Positions 43,283 to 53,237 of a stretch of DNA of 64,000 nt are shown here, one piece after another. The translations under genes and the position numbers were made by a program. The stretch's first letter is position 1; each line of letters begins with the position of its first letter. The notes below the pieces were generated by a model. That model had not been told where the DNA came from. It did not search any database and worked only from the letters and a program-made list of their open reading frames with translations. The DNA is from CAVSRC01 sp963732845 (GTDB taxonomy: Bacteria; Pseudomonadota; Alphaproteobacteria; Rhizobiales; Kaistiaceae): the NCBI GenBank assembly GCA_963732845.1, contig CAVTBE010000007.1, forward strand, positions 62,001-126,000, given 5' to 3'.

Positions 43283-43654
43283 ATGGGTGTCATCTACCAG
43301 ACCAACATCGTCGACTTTTTGCTGGTCACCGTCTTTCTCGGCGGCGGCGCCGCCTACCTGGTCGGGCGCGCCATAGCCTTAGCCTGGGCGCCGAAGCGAC
43401 TGCTAGTCGTCTATACGGTGCTGCTCTCCGCCGCGGTGCGGTTTATTCACTACGCCCTGTTCCACGGCACGCTTCTGTCTTTGCAATACTTCGTCGTCGA
43501 CCTGGTTGTGTTGGCGGTGTTGACCGCACTTGGCTACCGCATCACCCGCGCCGGTCAGATGGCCAGCCAGTATGGCTGGCTCTACCGGCGGGTTGGTCCG
43601 CTGGGCTGGCGCCGCCGTTCTCCGGCCGGGGACGGCGCGCCGGAGGGCGCTTAA
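43283..43654 (+). CDS. DUF6867-like small membrane protein in the liv operon
   Basis: The 123-residue protein has two or three hydrophobic segments (about 9-30, 43-62 and 66-86) and a basic tail. The Arg/His segment AAVRFIHYALFHGTLLS and the C-terminal RAGQMASQYGWLYRR are conserved in the DUF6867 proteins that sit next to liv genes in Rhizobiales. It is 17 bases after livF, so it is part of the operon. Its function is unknown; position suggests an accessory to the transporter. Confidence 0.65.
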   Translation: MGVIYQTNIVDFLLVTVFLGGGAAYLVGRAIALAWAPKRLLVVYTVLLSAAVRFIHYALFHGTLLSLQYFVVDLVVLAVLTALGYRITRAGQMASQYGWLYRRVGPLGWRRRSPAGDGAPEGA

Positions 43655-43778
43655 CTTTAGAAACGCTCGAAAGATTGCGCCTCCAGGGCGGGCACGATAA
43701 TTTGAATTTTAGTGGGGGGATACGGACCCTGCTAAAGGCACGGTGCTTGAACGCACCAAGTACAGAAGGGACCAAAGC

Positions 43779-44885
43779 ATGAGGAAAATGTTGAAGGCCG
43801 GCATTGCCCTGTCGTTTACCTTGGCGATGGCCGGTGTTGCTCGCGCTGACATTCTGATCGCAACTGCTGGCCCAATGACTGGCCAGTATGCCGCCTTCGG
43901 TGCGCAGCTCAAAGCCGGCGCCGAACAGGCGGTCGCCGACATCAATGCCGCCGGCGGCGTTCTCGGTCAGAAGCTCGTCCTCGAAGTGGGTGACGATGCT
44001 TGCGATCCGAAGCAGGCGGTGGCCGTTGCCAACCAGCTCGTCGCCAAGGGCGCCTTGCTCGTCGCCGGGCACTTCTGCTCCGGCTCGTCGATCCCGGCTT
44101 CGTCGGTCTATTCCGACGCCAACGTGGTGCAGATCTCGCCGGCGTCGACCAACCCGAATTACACCGACCAGCGTCCTGGCCCCGGCACGTTCCGCGTCTG
44201 CGGCCGTGACGACCAGCAGGGCCTGGTCGCTGGCCAGTTCCTGGCCGAGCACTTCAAGGACAAGAACATTGCGATCATCGACGACAAGAGCACCTATGGT
44301 AAGGGCCTTGCCGACCAGACCCGCAAGTTCATGAATGAAGCGGGGAAGAAGGAAGTCCTCGACGAATCCTACAACGCCGGTGAAAAGGACTACACCGCGC
44401 TCGTCTCCAAGCTGAAGGCCAACAACGTCGACGTGCTCTATGTCGGCGGTTATCACCCCGAAGCTGGTCTGATCAAGCGCCAGATGGTCGACCAGGGCAT
44501 GAAGACGTTGCTCGTCTCCGGCGACGCGCTGGTGACCGACGAGTATTGGCAGATCACCGGCGACGCCGGCAACGGCACCTACATGACCTTCTCGCCGGAT
44601 CCGCGCAAGAACCCGGAAGCCAAGCCGATCGTCGACGAGTTGCAGGCCGCCGGCCGCACGGCCGAGGGCTATTCGCTCTACACCTACGCCGCGGTGAAGA
44701 TCTGGGTTGACGCCGTCACGGCCGCCGGCTCGACGGACTTCGACAAGGTCACCGCCGAAATGTACAAGACGACCTTCAACACGGTCCTCGGCAAGCTGAA
44801 CTTCGACAAGAAGGGTGACGTCACCCTGCCCGGCTATGTCGTCTACGAGTGGAAGGATGGCAAGTACGACTACATGCAGATGTAG
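43779..44885 (+). CDS. Branched-chain amino acid ABC substrate-binding protein (system 2)
   Basis: The 368-residue periplasmic protein has a signal peptide (about residues 1-23, MAGVARA) and the LivK/LivJ fold: ILIATAGPMTGQYAAFG, then AGAEQAVADINAAGGVLG, then DDACDPKQAVAVANQLV, HFCSGSSIPAS, then YGKGLAD and YVGGYHPEAGLIKRQM. Two Cys (in DDACDP and HFCSG) fit the usual disulfide. ATG 43779 has AAGGGA upstream. It is 124 bases after the small membrane protein and ends at a strong terminator, so it may also have its own promoter for high expression. Confidence 0.9.
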   Translation: MRKMLKAGIALSFTLAMAGVARADILIATAGPMTGQYAAFGAQLKAGAEQAVADINAAGGVLGQKLVLEVGDDACDPKQAVAVANQLVAKGALLVAGHFCSGSSIPASSVYSDANVVQISPASTNPNYTDQRPGPGTFRVCGRDDQQGLVAGQFLAEHFKDKNIAIIDDKSTYGKGLADQTRKFMNEAGKKEVLDESYNAGEKDYTALVSKLKANNVDVLYVGGYHPEAGLIKRQMVDQGMKTLLVSGDALVTDEYWQITGDAGNGTYMTFSPDPRKNPEAKPIVDELQAAGRTAEGYSLYTYAAVKIWVDAVTAAGSTDFDKVTAEMYKTTFNTVLGKLNFDKKGDVTLPGYVVYEWKDGKYDYMQM

Positions 44886-44922
44886 TCCTTGTCGCCTTGA
44901 TCGCCCTTGCAGGCGGTGCAGG

Positions 44923-44953
44923 AACCCCGGCGGCGACGCCGGGGTTTTTGTTT
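44923..44953 (+). terminator. Intrinsic terminator after the system 2 binding protein
   Basis: AACCCCGGCG (44923-44932) and CGCCGGGGTT (44937-44946) make a perfect 10-base stem with loop GCGA, followed by TTTGTTT. It closes the livHMGF-DUF6867-binding-protein operon. Confidence 0.85.
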
Positions 44954-45019
44954 GCCTTCCGGACGATGCGGTTGCAGTTTGACCGGCAAAAGACTTGGGA
45001 GTCCGAGGAGCCGCCGCCC

Positions 45020-46132
45020 GTGCCCGCCCGTGCCTGCATCGCCGCCTGTCTGATCGCCGCCGCCGGGTTCGCCGCCGCCGGGCCCGCCCGCGCCGATACG
45101 GTCATCGGCGTCGCCGCACCGATGTCGGGCAGCTTCGCCATGTTCGGCGACCAGATGCGCACCGGCGCCCAGCAGGCGGTCGACGACATCAACGCAGCCG
45201 GCGGCGTCAACGGCGCAGCGCTCGATTTGCAGGCGATGGACGACAAGTGCGATCCCAAGACCGCCGATGCCGTCGCCAACCAGCTTGCCGGCAAGGGCGC
45301 CGCCATGGTCGTCGGCCATCTTTGCCTGAGCGCCTCTCTGGCCGCGGCCTCGGTCTATGTCGCCACCCACATCATCGAGATCTCACCGGCCACGACCTGG
45401 CCGGACTACACCGACAAGCGCCCGGGTCCGGGCATCTACCGGCTGGCCGGCCGCGACGACCAGCAGGGCGTCATCGCCGGCGGGGCCATCGCCCACCGCT
45501 TCGCCGACAAGGCGGTGGCGGTGATCGATGACCGCAGCCCCTACGGCAAGCAGCTCGCCGACGCCACGCGGCGCGCCATGAACGCGGCCGGAAAGCGCGA
45601 GGCCTACACCGAGGAATACGATCCCGGCCAGCGCGATTTCACCGGCCTCGTCGAGCGCCTGCAGGCGGCCAATATCGGCGTGCTCTATATCGGCGGCTAT
45701 CCGACCGAGGCGGGCCTCATCGCACGCCGGATCCGCGCCTCCGGGCTCGACACGGCGGTCGTCGGCCCCGACGCGCTGGTCACCAACGAATATCGCGACG
45801 TCGCCGGCGAAGCGGCCGAGGGCACGCTGGTCACCTTCGCGCCCGATGCACGCCGGAACCCCGCGGCGGCGACGGTCGTACAGGCGTTCCGCGCCAGCGG
45901 GATCGAGCCGGAAGGCTATGTCCTGCCAAGCTACGCCGCCGTCCAGGTCTGGGCCGAGGCGGCGAAGGCCGCCGGCACCAACGATCACGACGCCGTCGTC
46001 AAGGCGATGGATGGCGGCCGCTTCGCCACCGTCCTCGGCAAGCTCGGCTTCGACGCCAAGGGCGACATGTCGCTGCCCGGCTTCGTCCTCTACCAGTGGC
46101 ACGATGGCCGCCTGGTCGAGGCTGGCCCCTGA
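45020..46132 (+). CDS. Paralogous branched-chain-type ABC substrate-binding protein (orphan)
   Basis: The 370-residue protein resembles the system 2 binding protein along its full length: VIGVAAPMSGSFAMFGDQM, QQAVDDINAAGGVNG, DDKCDPKTADAVANQL, GHLCLSASLAA, GRDDQQGVIAG and YIGGYPTEAGLIARR, with the same two Cys. The start is put at GTG 45020, which gives a clean signal peptide (PARACIAACLIAAAGFAAAG) and GAGGAG nine bases upstream; ATG 44966 would place a polar stretch before it. No permease follows it, so it probably shares the system 2 permeases and widens substrate range. It is 22 bases before the P1 peptidase gene. Confidence 0.85.
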   Translation: MPARACIAACLIAAAGFAAAGPARADTVIGVAAPMSGSFAMFGDQMRTGAQQAVDDINAAGGVNGAALDLQAMDDKCDPKTADAVANQLAGKGAAMVVGHLCLSASLAAASVYVATHIIEISPATTWPDYTDKRPGPGIYRLAGRDDQQGVIAGGAIAHRFADKAVAVIDDRSPYGKQLADATRRAMNAAGKREAYTEEYDPGQRDFTGLVERLQAANIGVLYIGGYPTEAGLIARRIRASGLDTAVVGPDALVTNEYRDVAGEAAEGTLVTFAPDARRNPAAATVVQAFRASGIEPEGYVLPSYAAVQVWAEAAKAAGTNDHDAVVKAMDGGRFATVLGKLGFDAKGDMSLPGFVLYQWHDGRLVEAGP

Positions 46133-46154
46133 CCGCCGGAGGGAGGCGATCCCG

Positions 46155-47135
46155 GTGAAGAATCTCATCACCGATGTTCCGGGTCTGCGGGTCGGCAACG
46201 CCGACGACGCGCGGCTGAAATCGGGCGTCACCGTGGTAGTCTGCGACGAGCCGGCCGTCGCCTCGGGCCACGTCATGGGCGGCTATCCCGGCACGCGCGA
46301 GACCGACCTGCTGGCACCGGAGGACTCGGTGGGGGCCGTCGACGCGGTGGTGCTTTCCGGCGGCTCGGCCTTCGGCCTCGACGCCGCCACCGGCGTCATG
46401 CCGGCGCTGGCCGAGGCCGGCCGCGGCTTCGCCATCGGCAGCGCGCGCGTGCCCATCGTGCCGGCCGCCATTCTCTTCGATCTGCTCAACGGCGGCGACA
46501 AGAACTGGGGCAGCGTGACGCCCTATGCCGCCCTCGGCCGCGCCGCCTTCGATGCCGCCGCCGGCGACTTTGCGCTGGGCACCGCCGGTGCCGGGACCGG
46601 CGCCACCACGGTCAATCTCAAGGGCGGTCTCGGCTCGGCCTCCATGCGCCTCGACAACGGCGCCACCGTCGGCGCCCTCGTCGCGGTCAACGCCGTCGGC
46701 CAGGCAACCATCGGCGACGGCCCGCATTTCTGGGCGGCCGCCTTCGAGCGCGACGGCGAGTTCGGCGGTCTCGGCCCGCCCCCCGCCTACCCCGCCGCGG
46801 CAACCACGCTGCGCTACAAGGGGCTGGTCGAACGCGCCAGCACGACAATCGCGGTCGTCGCCACCGATGCCCGGCTCGACAAACCGCAGGCGAAGCGCTT
46901 CGCCACCATGAGCCATGACGGCTTCGCCCGCGCGCTGTGGCCATCGCACACGCCCTATGACGGCGACATCGTCTTCTCGCTCGCCACCGGTCGTCATGAA
47001 AATCCGGCGCCCGATCTGCTTGCCATCGGTGCCGCCGGCGCGGCGTGCATGGCCCGCGCCATCGCTCGCGCGGTCTACGAGGCGACGCCCGCGGCGGGCG
47101 ATCTGCTGCCCACCTGGCGCGAGAAGTTCGGTTGA
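46155..47135 (+). CDS. P1 family (DmpA/BapA-type) autoprocessing peptidase
   Basis: The 326-residue protein has the DmpA/ArgJ-like fold: ITDVPGLRVGNADD at the start, CDEPAVASGHVMGGYPGTRETD, VVLSGGSAFGLDAATGV, GTAGAGTGATTVNLKGGLGSA and a C-terminal HDGFARALWPSHTPYDGD. Family members cleave themselves to make a Ser/Thr nucleophile and act as aminopeptidases on D-amino acid or beta-peptide substrates. I cannot fix the cleavage residue. The start is GTG 46155 with GGAGG eight bases upstream. Adjacent to a binding-protein gene, it may process an imported peptide. Confidence 0.82.
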   Translation: MKNLITDVPGLRVGNADDARLKSGVTVVVCDEPAVASGHVMGGYPGTRETDLLAPEDSVGAVDAVVLSGGSAFGLDAATGVMPALAEAGRGFAIGSARVPIVPAAILFDLLNGGDKNWGSVTPYAALGRAAFDAAAGDFALGTAGAGTGATTVNLKGGLGSASMRLDNGATVGALVAVNAVGQATIGDGPHFWAAAFERDGEFGGLGPPPAYPAAATTLRYKGLVERASTTIAVVATDARLDKPQAKRFATMSHDGFARALWPSHTPYDGDIVFSLATGRHENPAPDLLAIGAAGAACMARAIARAVYEATPAAGDLLPTWREKFG

Positions 47136-47193
47136 GCGTTTATTGCTCGCTACTTTCAGTAGAAGCGACAACTTATACTGCAGCTCAAAATAA

Positions 47194-47225
47194 CACCGCC
47201 CCAGCCATCGCTGGCCGGGGCGGTG
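47194..47225 (-). terminator. Intrinsic terminator of the MAPEG-like gene (minus strand)
   Basis: CACCGCCCC (47194-47202) and GGGGCGGTG (47217-47225) form a 9-base stem. On the minus strand the hairpin is followed by TTATTTTG. It lies about 90 bases past the MAPEG-like stop and could also block read-through from the P1 peptidase gene. Confidence 0.65.
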
Positions 47226-47311
47226 AAACCAGTGCGGTACGCAGTACCTATCCGCGAGGATGACTATGCCGCACCATGGTTAGCGGACGATTAATGCGAC
47301 CGCGAAAATTT

Positions 47312-47653
47312 TCACATCACGCCGAACAGGGCGAGCACCAGCACCGCCTGCGCGAAGAAGCCGACCGCGAAGGCGAGCGTGCGCACGACGACAATGCCCA
47401 TCGTATAGACCACGAGGTGGGCGAGCCGCGCGCCCAGAAATAGACCGCCGCCACCGTCGCTCCGGTCGAAATGTTCGAGCGCGTTCAGCATCAGCGCGAG
47501 GGGCGCGAACACCACCAGGTTCTCGACCGCGTTGTAATGTGCATCCTTCACGCGCTCGGCCCAGTCCGACTGCTTCGGCAGGTCGGGCCCCGGATTGGCA
47601 AAGGTCCCCATCAGGCCGCGTGTCCGGTCATCGCGGGGGAGTGCGCCACCCAT
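47312..47653 (-). CDS. MAPEG-family membrane protein, N-terminally truncated
   Basis: About 113 residues ending in three hydrophobic segments. RGLMGTFANPG, SDWAERVKDAHYNAVENLVVF and HLVVYTMGIVVVRTLAF match the MAPEG family (membrane-bound glutathione/eicosanoid-type enzymes). Typical members have a first membrane helix before the RGL motif; here only a short polar stretch precedes it, because the divergent rpe gene begins at 47695. The start (ATG 47653) is uncertain, with no good ribosome site. It may be a 5'-truncated remnant or a short variant. Confidence 0.6.
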   Translation of the reverse strand: MGGALPRDDRTRGLMGTFANPGPDLPKQSDWAERVKDAHYNAVENLVVFAPLALMLNALEHFDRSDGGGGLFLGARLAHLVVYTMGIVVVRTLAFAVGFFAQAVLVLALFGVM

Positions 47654-47694
47654 GAGAATTGCGCCCGGCGGTCTTGCATGATACCGCCGAGCGC

Positions 47695-48370
47695 ATGGAC
47701 CGCCGAGTTCTGATTGCACCATCAATTCTGTCCGCCGATTTCTCCCGTCTCGGCGAGGAAGTGCACGCCATCGACGCCGCCGGCGCCGACTGGATCCATG
47801 TCGACGTCATGGACGGCCATTTCGTGCCCAACATCACCATCGGGCCGGGCGTGGTGAAGGCGATCCGGCCACATACGCAGAAGCCGCTCGACGTCCACCT
47901 GATGATCGCGCCGGCCGATCCCTACCTCGCCGCTTTCGCCGAGGCCGGCGCCGACCGCATGACCGTCCACGTCGAGGCCGGACCGCACCTCCACCGCTCG
48001 CTGCAGACGGTCCGCGCGCCTCGGCAAGAAGGCCGGCGTCGTGCTCAACCCCGGAACGCCGGCAAGCGCGCTCGCCTATGTCCTCGACCTCGTCGACCTC
48101 GTCCTGGTGATGAGCGTCAATCCGGGCTTCGGCGGCCAGTCGTTCATTGCCGACTCGCTCGCCAAGATCGCCGAGATCCGCGCCATGATCGGCGGCCGCG
48201 ATATCGTCATCGAAGTCGACGGCGGCGTCACGACCGAGAATGCCCGCGCCATCGCCGAGGCCGGCGCCGACGTCCTGGTCACCGGCTCGGCCGTCTTCCG
48301 GGGCGGCGCCGACGCTTACAGGGACAATATCGCGGCGCTGAGGCGGGCCGCCGAAAGCATCGCGGTCTAG
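47695..48370 (+). pseudogene. rpe: Ribulose-phosphate 3-epimerase, frameshifted
   Basis: The two frames together give a ~224-residue epimerase of the pentose phosphate/Calvin pathway: VLIAPSILSADFSRLGEEV, WIHVDVMDGHFVPNITIG, PLDVHLMI, then VLNPGTPAS, MSVNPGFGGQSFI, IEVDGGV and GADVLVTGSAVF. One extra C at 48019-48020 shifts the frame between TVRA and LGKKAG. All active-site residues (His, Asp and the metal ligands) are present across the two frames. As rpe is normally essential for pentose metabolism, an error is likely; the gene is probably intact. Confidence 0.85.
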
Positions 48371-48372
48371 CC

Positions 48373-49100
48373 ATGCGGCCGGCGCGCGCCATCGCCGCCG
48401 CCCTCCTCGCCATGACGCTCGCCTGCGGCTCGGCGCTGGCCGGCGACTATGCCGACCGTCGAGATCGTCGGTTTCTCGCCCGACGGCGACACCTTCGCCT
48501 TCGAGGAATACGGCGTGCAGGACGGCTCCGGCTTCCCCTATTCCAACATCTACGTCGTCGACACGGCCACCGACGGCTGGGTCGCCGGCACGCCGGTGCG
48601 CGTGCTGACTCAGACCGAGATGGCGCCTCTGGAGAAGACCCGCGCCGAGGCATACGCCAAGGCGCAGCCGGTCCTCGCCGCCCGGCAGGTCGGCACGCCC
48701 GGCAATCTCGTCGCCAGCAATCCGCCGACCGAGCTCTCCGCCGACCCGCATCACGTCGTCTTCCTGCCGCGCATCGTCGCGCCCATGGGCGGCGCCGCCT
48801 ACGAGCTGGCGCTCACCGAGATCGAACTGCCGGCCGACAACTGCCCCGACATGGGCCAGCCCTTCCACGGCTTCCGCCTGACGCTGGCCGCCGCCGCCGG
48901 CGCCGCGCACACGCTCGCCAACGACACCGCCGATCCCGTCGAGCCGCCACTGCCCGCTCGGCTACGCCATCTCCGACGTGCTGACCTATTATCCGCCCGG
49001 CGGCCAGCCGGTGCTCGCCGCGATCCTGTCCATGTACACCGTCGGCTTCGAGGGGCCCGACCGCCGCTTCCTGGCGGTGACCGCGCCGCTGCCGCAATAG
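48373..49100 (+). pseudogene. DUF2259 predicted secreted protein, two frameshifts
   Basis: The three frames together read about 241 residues: signal peptide (AIAAALLAMTLACGSALA), then FSPDGDTFAFEEYGVQDGSG and NIYVVDTATDGWV, then a middle rich in Ala/Pro, and an end with LTYYPPGGQPVLAAILSMY and FEGPDRRFLAV. The first join needs one base removed near 48454 (between DYA and TVEIV), the second one base at 48956 (between PPLP and LGYAI). I recognise the DUF2259 pattern but not its role. The ATG is three bases after rpe's stop, so it is co-operonic. Confidence 0.6.
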
Positions 49101-49191
49101 GCGCGGACAATCCGCATCAGCGTTGATTGTTAACAGCGCCGCCCTCTGCTAGACCGCGCCGTAACCCCGACAAAAACAGCAGGCTCCGCCG

Positions 49192-50507
<1,316 letters not shown>

Positions 50508-50516
50508 AGCCGATCG

Positions 50517-51746
50517 TCAGCCGGCGTCGTTCCCGGTTCCCGCTAGCCGGCCTGCCCTGCCCAAGGTGAACCACAGCGCTGTCGCCGACATCCCGCACAC
50601 GGCAATAGCAACGGTCATCGGATAGGCAGTGCCGTTCTGGGTCGCGGCGACCAGCCCGCTGACCAGAAAGGCGAAGCCGAACTGCAGAACGCCGATCAGC
50701 GACGATGCGCTGCCGAAACGGTGGCCGCTCTCCGCCATCGCGGCGGCCGCCGCATTGGCGCCGATGAAGCCAAGCGTGCCGATGGCGATCCACAGGGGCA
50801 CGAGCAGCGCGACCAGGCTGTTGGTCGGCACGACCGCAACCGTCGCGATCCCGGCGGCCGCGTTCACCACCAGCGCCACACCAAGCAGGAATTCGGGGCG
50901 GCTGCGCCGCAACGCCATCCGGTTGGCCTGCGCGGATACGATCAGTGCGCAGGCGATCAGCGCGAACAGCCAGCCATAGGTCTGCGCGCTCGCCCCGTGC
51001 AGATTGATGAAGACGAAGGGCGAACCGGTGATGAAGGCGAACATGCAGGCCTGCGCGAAGCCGCCGACGACCGCCGGCACGACGAAGCCGGGATGCATCA
51101 TCAACCCCGTCCATGTCCGCAGGATCGCGGCGGGGCTTTCGATCCGGCGCTTGTCGGGCGAGAGCGTCTCCGGAACGAAGAACCAGACAAGCCCGGCGCA
51201 TACAAGCCCGAAGGCCAGCATCACGATGAAGATCGCCTGCCAGTCGGCATAGGTGACGATGATGCCCCCAAGGATGGGGGCAAGGATGGGCCCGAGCGTG
51301 CCGACGATCATGAGAAGCGACAGGGCGCGCGCGCTCTCGCGTGTATCGAACAGATCGCTGACGATCGCCCGTCCGATGACCATGCCGGCACACCCGCCGA
51401 TCGCCTGAATGAACCGAAATGCGGTGAAGGTCGCGATATTCGTGGCCAGCAGGCAGAAGACCGTCGCCACGCCGTAGAGGCCGATGCCGGCAAGCAGAGG
51501 ACCGCGCCGGCCGAAACGGTCGGTGAGCGGCCCGTAGAAGGCCTGCCCCACCGCCAGCCCGAGAAAGAACACCGACAGCGTTCCCTCGATGCTCCCTTCG
51601 GCGACGCCGAAATGCTCGGCCATCAGATGAAAGCTCGGCAGGTACATGTCGGTGGCGAGCGGCGCGAAGGCGCCCAGCATCCCCAGGATTGCGACGATGA
51701 TAGCCGTCGGCACCATCATTCTGCCCGTCGTTACGGACCGCGCCAT
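50517..51746 (-). CDS. MFS drug-resistance transporter (Bcr/CflA type)
   Basis: The 409-residue protein has 12 membrane helices with FAPLATDMYLPSFHLMAEHF (Bcr/CflA opening), FYGPLTDRFGRRGPLL (first cytoplasmic loop, DRxGRR motif) and FIQAIGGCAGMVIGRAIVSD. It is a proton-driven export pump for drugs or cell metabolites. I use ATG 51746; a longer frame starts at 51794 but has no better ribosome site. It converges with purB, the stops being nine bases apart. Confidence 0.86.
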   Translation of the reverse strand: MARSVTTGRMMVPTAIIVAILGMLGAFAPLATDMYLPSFHLMAEHFGVAEGSIEGTLSVFFLGLAVGQAFYGPLTDRFGRRGPLLAGIGLYGVATVFCLLATNIATFTAFRFIQAIGGCAGMVIGRAIVSDLFDTRESARALSLLMIVGTLGPILAPILGGIIVTYADWQAIFIVMLAFGLVCAGLVWFFVPETLSPDKRRIESPAAILRTWTGLMMHPGFVVPAVVGGFAQACMFAFITGSPFVFINLHGASAQTYGWLFALIACALIVSAQANRMALRRSRPEFLLGVALVVNAAAGIATVAVVPTNSLVALLVPLWIAIGTLGFIGANAAAAAMAESGHRFGSASSLIGVLQFGFAFLVSGLVAATQNGTAYPMTVAIAVCGMSATALWFTLGRAGRLAGTGNDAG

Positions 51747-51873
51747 CACCCATTCCCGTTGCCAATGTCCCCCGCCGGAGCGGAGCATGACCACTACACC
51801 GTCATACCAACCAGACTGCGCACACAGGCACGCCCCGGCGGCAGCAGGCCGCCGGGTGCATGTCCGGTCGCGC

Positions 51874-52647
51874 CTATGGCTTGCGGGCCGCCCGCAGCAG
51901 TTCGGCGGCGCCGGCCGTCAGATAGGCCTGGTCGCTGCCGAGCGGAATGAAGCGATAGCCGAAATCGCGATAAGCCCGCGCCTGCTCCGCCGTCGCCGCA
52001 TAGATGCCGGCGACCTTGCCGGCCGCCGCGGCGCGCTCCGCGATGTGCTTGACCGGCCCGTCGACCGAGATATCGCCCGGGCCGACCTGGCGGCCCGCCG
52101 ACAGCGATACCGAGAGGTCGAACGGGCCGACGAAAACGCCGTCGATGCCGTCTACCGCCAGGATCGCGTCGAGCGCATCGAGCGCCCGCACCGTCTCGAT
52201 CATCGCCAGGGTGACGCAGTTCTGATTGGCGCTGGTCAGGTACGCCAGCGGCTGATCGATGCCTTTCAGCGTCATCGCCCGCGTCGGCCCCCAGCTTCTC
52301 TCGCCGAGCGGCGGATATTTGGTGGCCGCCGCCAGCAGGCGCGCCTCCTCGACCGAATTGATCATCGGCGCGATGATCGCCTCGGCCCCCATATCGAGCG
52401 CGCGGCTGGCGGTGGCGTCGTCGCCGAGCGCGACGCGCACCGCCGACGGCCTGCCGGCAAGCGCAATGGCGCCGATGCCGGCCATCACAGAGCGGGTGTC
52501 GAGCAGGCCGTGCTGCAAATCCAGCACGACACAATCAAATCCCGAGCGGGCAATCGTTTCTGCAACCAGCGGCTCGGGTATCGTCACCCAGCCGCAATAG
52601 ATGGTCTCGCCGTTGCGCAAGCGCCCGGCGAGAGATGGCATGGACAT
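51874..52647 (-). CDS. HpcH/HpaI-family aldolase
   Basis: The 257-residue protein is a class II (Mg2+) 4-hydroxy-2-oxoheptanedioate-type aldolase/citrate lyase-like enzyme: FDCVVLDLQHGLLD, AEAIIAPMINSVEEA, IETVRALDALDAILAV (metal-binding Glu), DGVFVGPFDLSVSL (Asp) and RFIPLGSD near the end. It would cleave or form a 2-keto-3-hydroxy acid to pyruvate and an aldehyde. It follows the DUF1476 gene with a 5-base gap. No other aromatic-degradation genes are nearby, so the substrate is open. Confidence 0.85.
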   Translation of the reverse strand: MSMPSLAGRLRNGETIYCGWVTIPEPLVAETIARSGFDCVVLDLQHGLLDTRSVMAGIGAIALAGRPSAVRVALGDDATASRALDMGAEAIIAPMINSVEEARLLAAATKYPPLGERSWGPTRAMTLKGIDQPLAYLTSANQNCVTLAMIETVRALDALDAILAVDGIDGVFVGPFDLSVSLSAGRQVGPGDISVDGPVKHIAERAAAAGKVAGIYAATAEQARAYRDFGYRFIPLGSDQAYLTAGAAELLRAARKP

Positions 52648-52652
52648 GTGTC

Positions 52653-52979
52653 TCAGGTTTTCTCTGTACGCACCTGTTCCTTCGCCCGCGCCAGCAACTC
52701 GTCCATGGTGCGGCGGATCTGGTGGTCGGACTGGCTCACGCCGGCCTCGTCGAAATCCTCGCGGATCTTGCGAAAGACGTCCTCGTGCCCCGCATGCTCG
52801 AGGTCCGAAGCGACCACAACCTTGGCATATTCCAGGGCATCATCGCCCGACTTGCCGAGCAGCGCCGCTGCCCACAGGCCGAGCAGCTTGTTGCGTCGGG
52901 CATAAGCCTTGAACTGAAGCTCGGCATCGTGAGCGAACATGCTCTCGAAGGCATCCTCACGTCTGTCGAAAGTCGTCAT
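52653..52979 (-). CDS. DUF1476, F1-ATPase zeta-subunit family
   Basis: The 108-residue protein matches DUF1476: FDRREDAFESMFAHDAELQF, then RNKLLGLWAAALLGKSGDDA and a helical end with DEAGV and MDELLARAKEQ. The Paracoccus homologue is the zeta subunit that binds and inhibits F1-ATPase. The ATG 52979 has GGAG nine bases upstream. The gene is divergent from purC across 258 bases. It is cotranscribed with the aldolase. Confidence 0.87.
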   Translation of the reverse strand: MTTFDRREDAFESMFAHDAELQFKAYARRNKLLGLWAAALLGKSGDDALEYAKVVVASDLEHAGHEDVFRKIREDFDEAGVSQSDHQIRRTMDELLARAKEQVRTEKT

Positions 52980-53237
52980 TTTCTTGCGGCTCCGGCTACC
53001 GGTAAGGGCGGACTTGCATATCCACAGGCATAGCCTAAATCAACGTCGTCGGCGACCCAACCGTCCGGGCAGCAATTCCGTCGATCGGGATGGCTCATTG
53101 TGGATTCCGGGCCGATCGCATAAGGTCGCCGCGCGGCATCGTTCGGCCGCTTGAGTTGGGCGCAGGTTGTTGTCGTATAACGTATTTTTCGCCTGGGACC
53201 CCGTCTGATGGATTTTCACAAACCGCGGTATGTGCCC
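52980..53237. promoter_or_regulatory. Divergent DUF1476/purC control region
   Basis: The 258-base gap contains no gene. It must hold the promoters for the DUF1476-aldolase unit leftwards and for the pur operon rightwards. The A+T-richest segment, GTTGTTGTCGTATAACGTATTT at about 53166-53190, is in the purC leader and contains a TATAAC hexamer that could be a -10 box; I cannot assign a matching -35 at normal spacing. I see no purine riboswitch fold. Confidence 0.4.

Noticed and set aside
53000..53237. A purine riboswitch ahead of purC
   Set aside because: The conserved three-way junction and loop sequences are not present.
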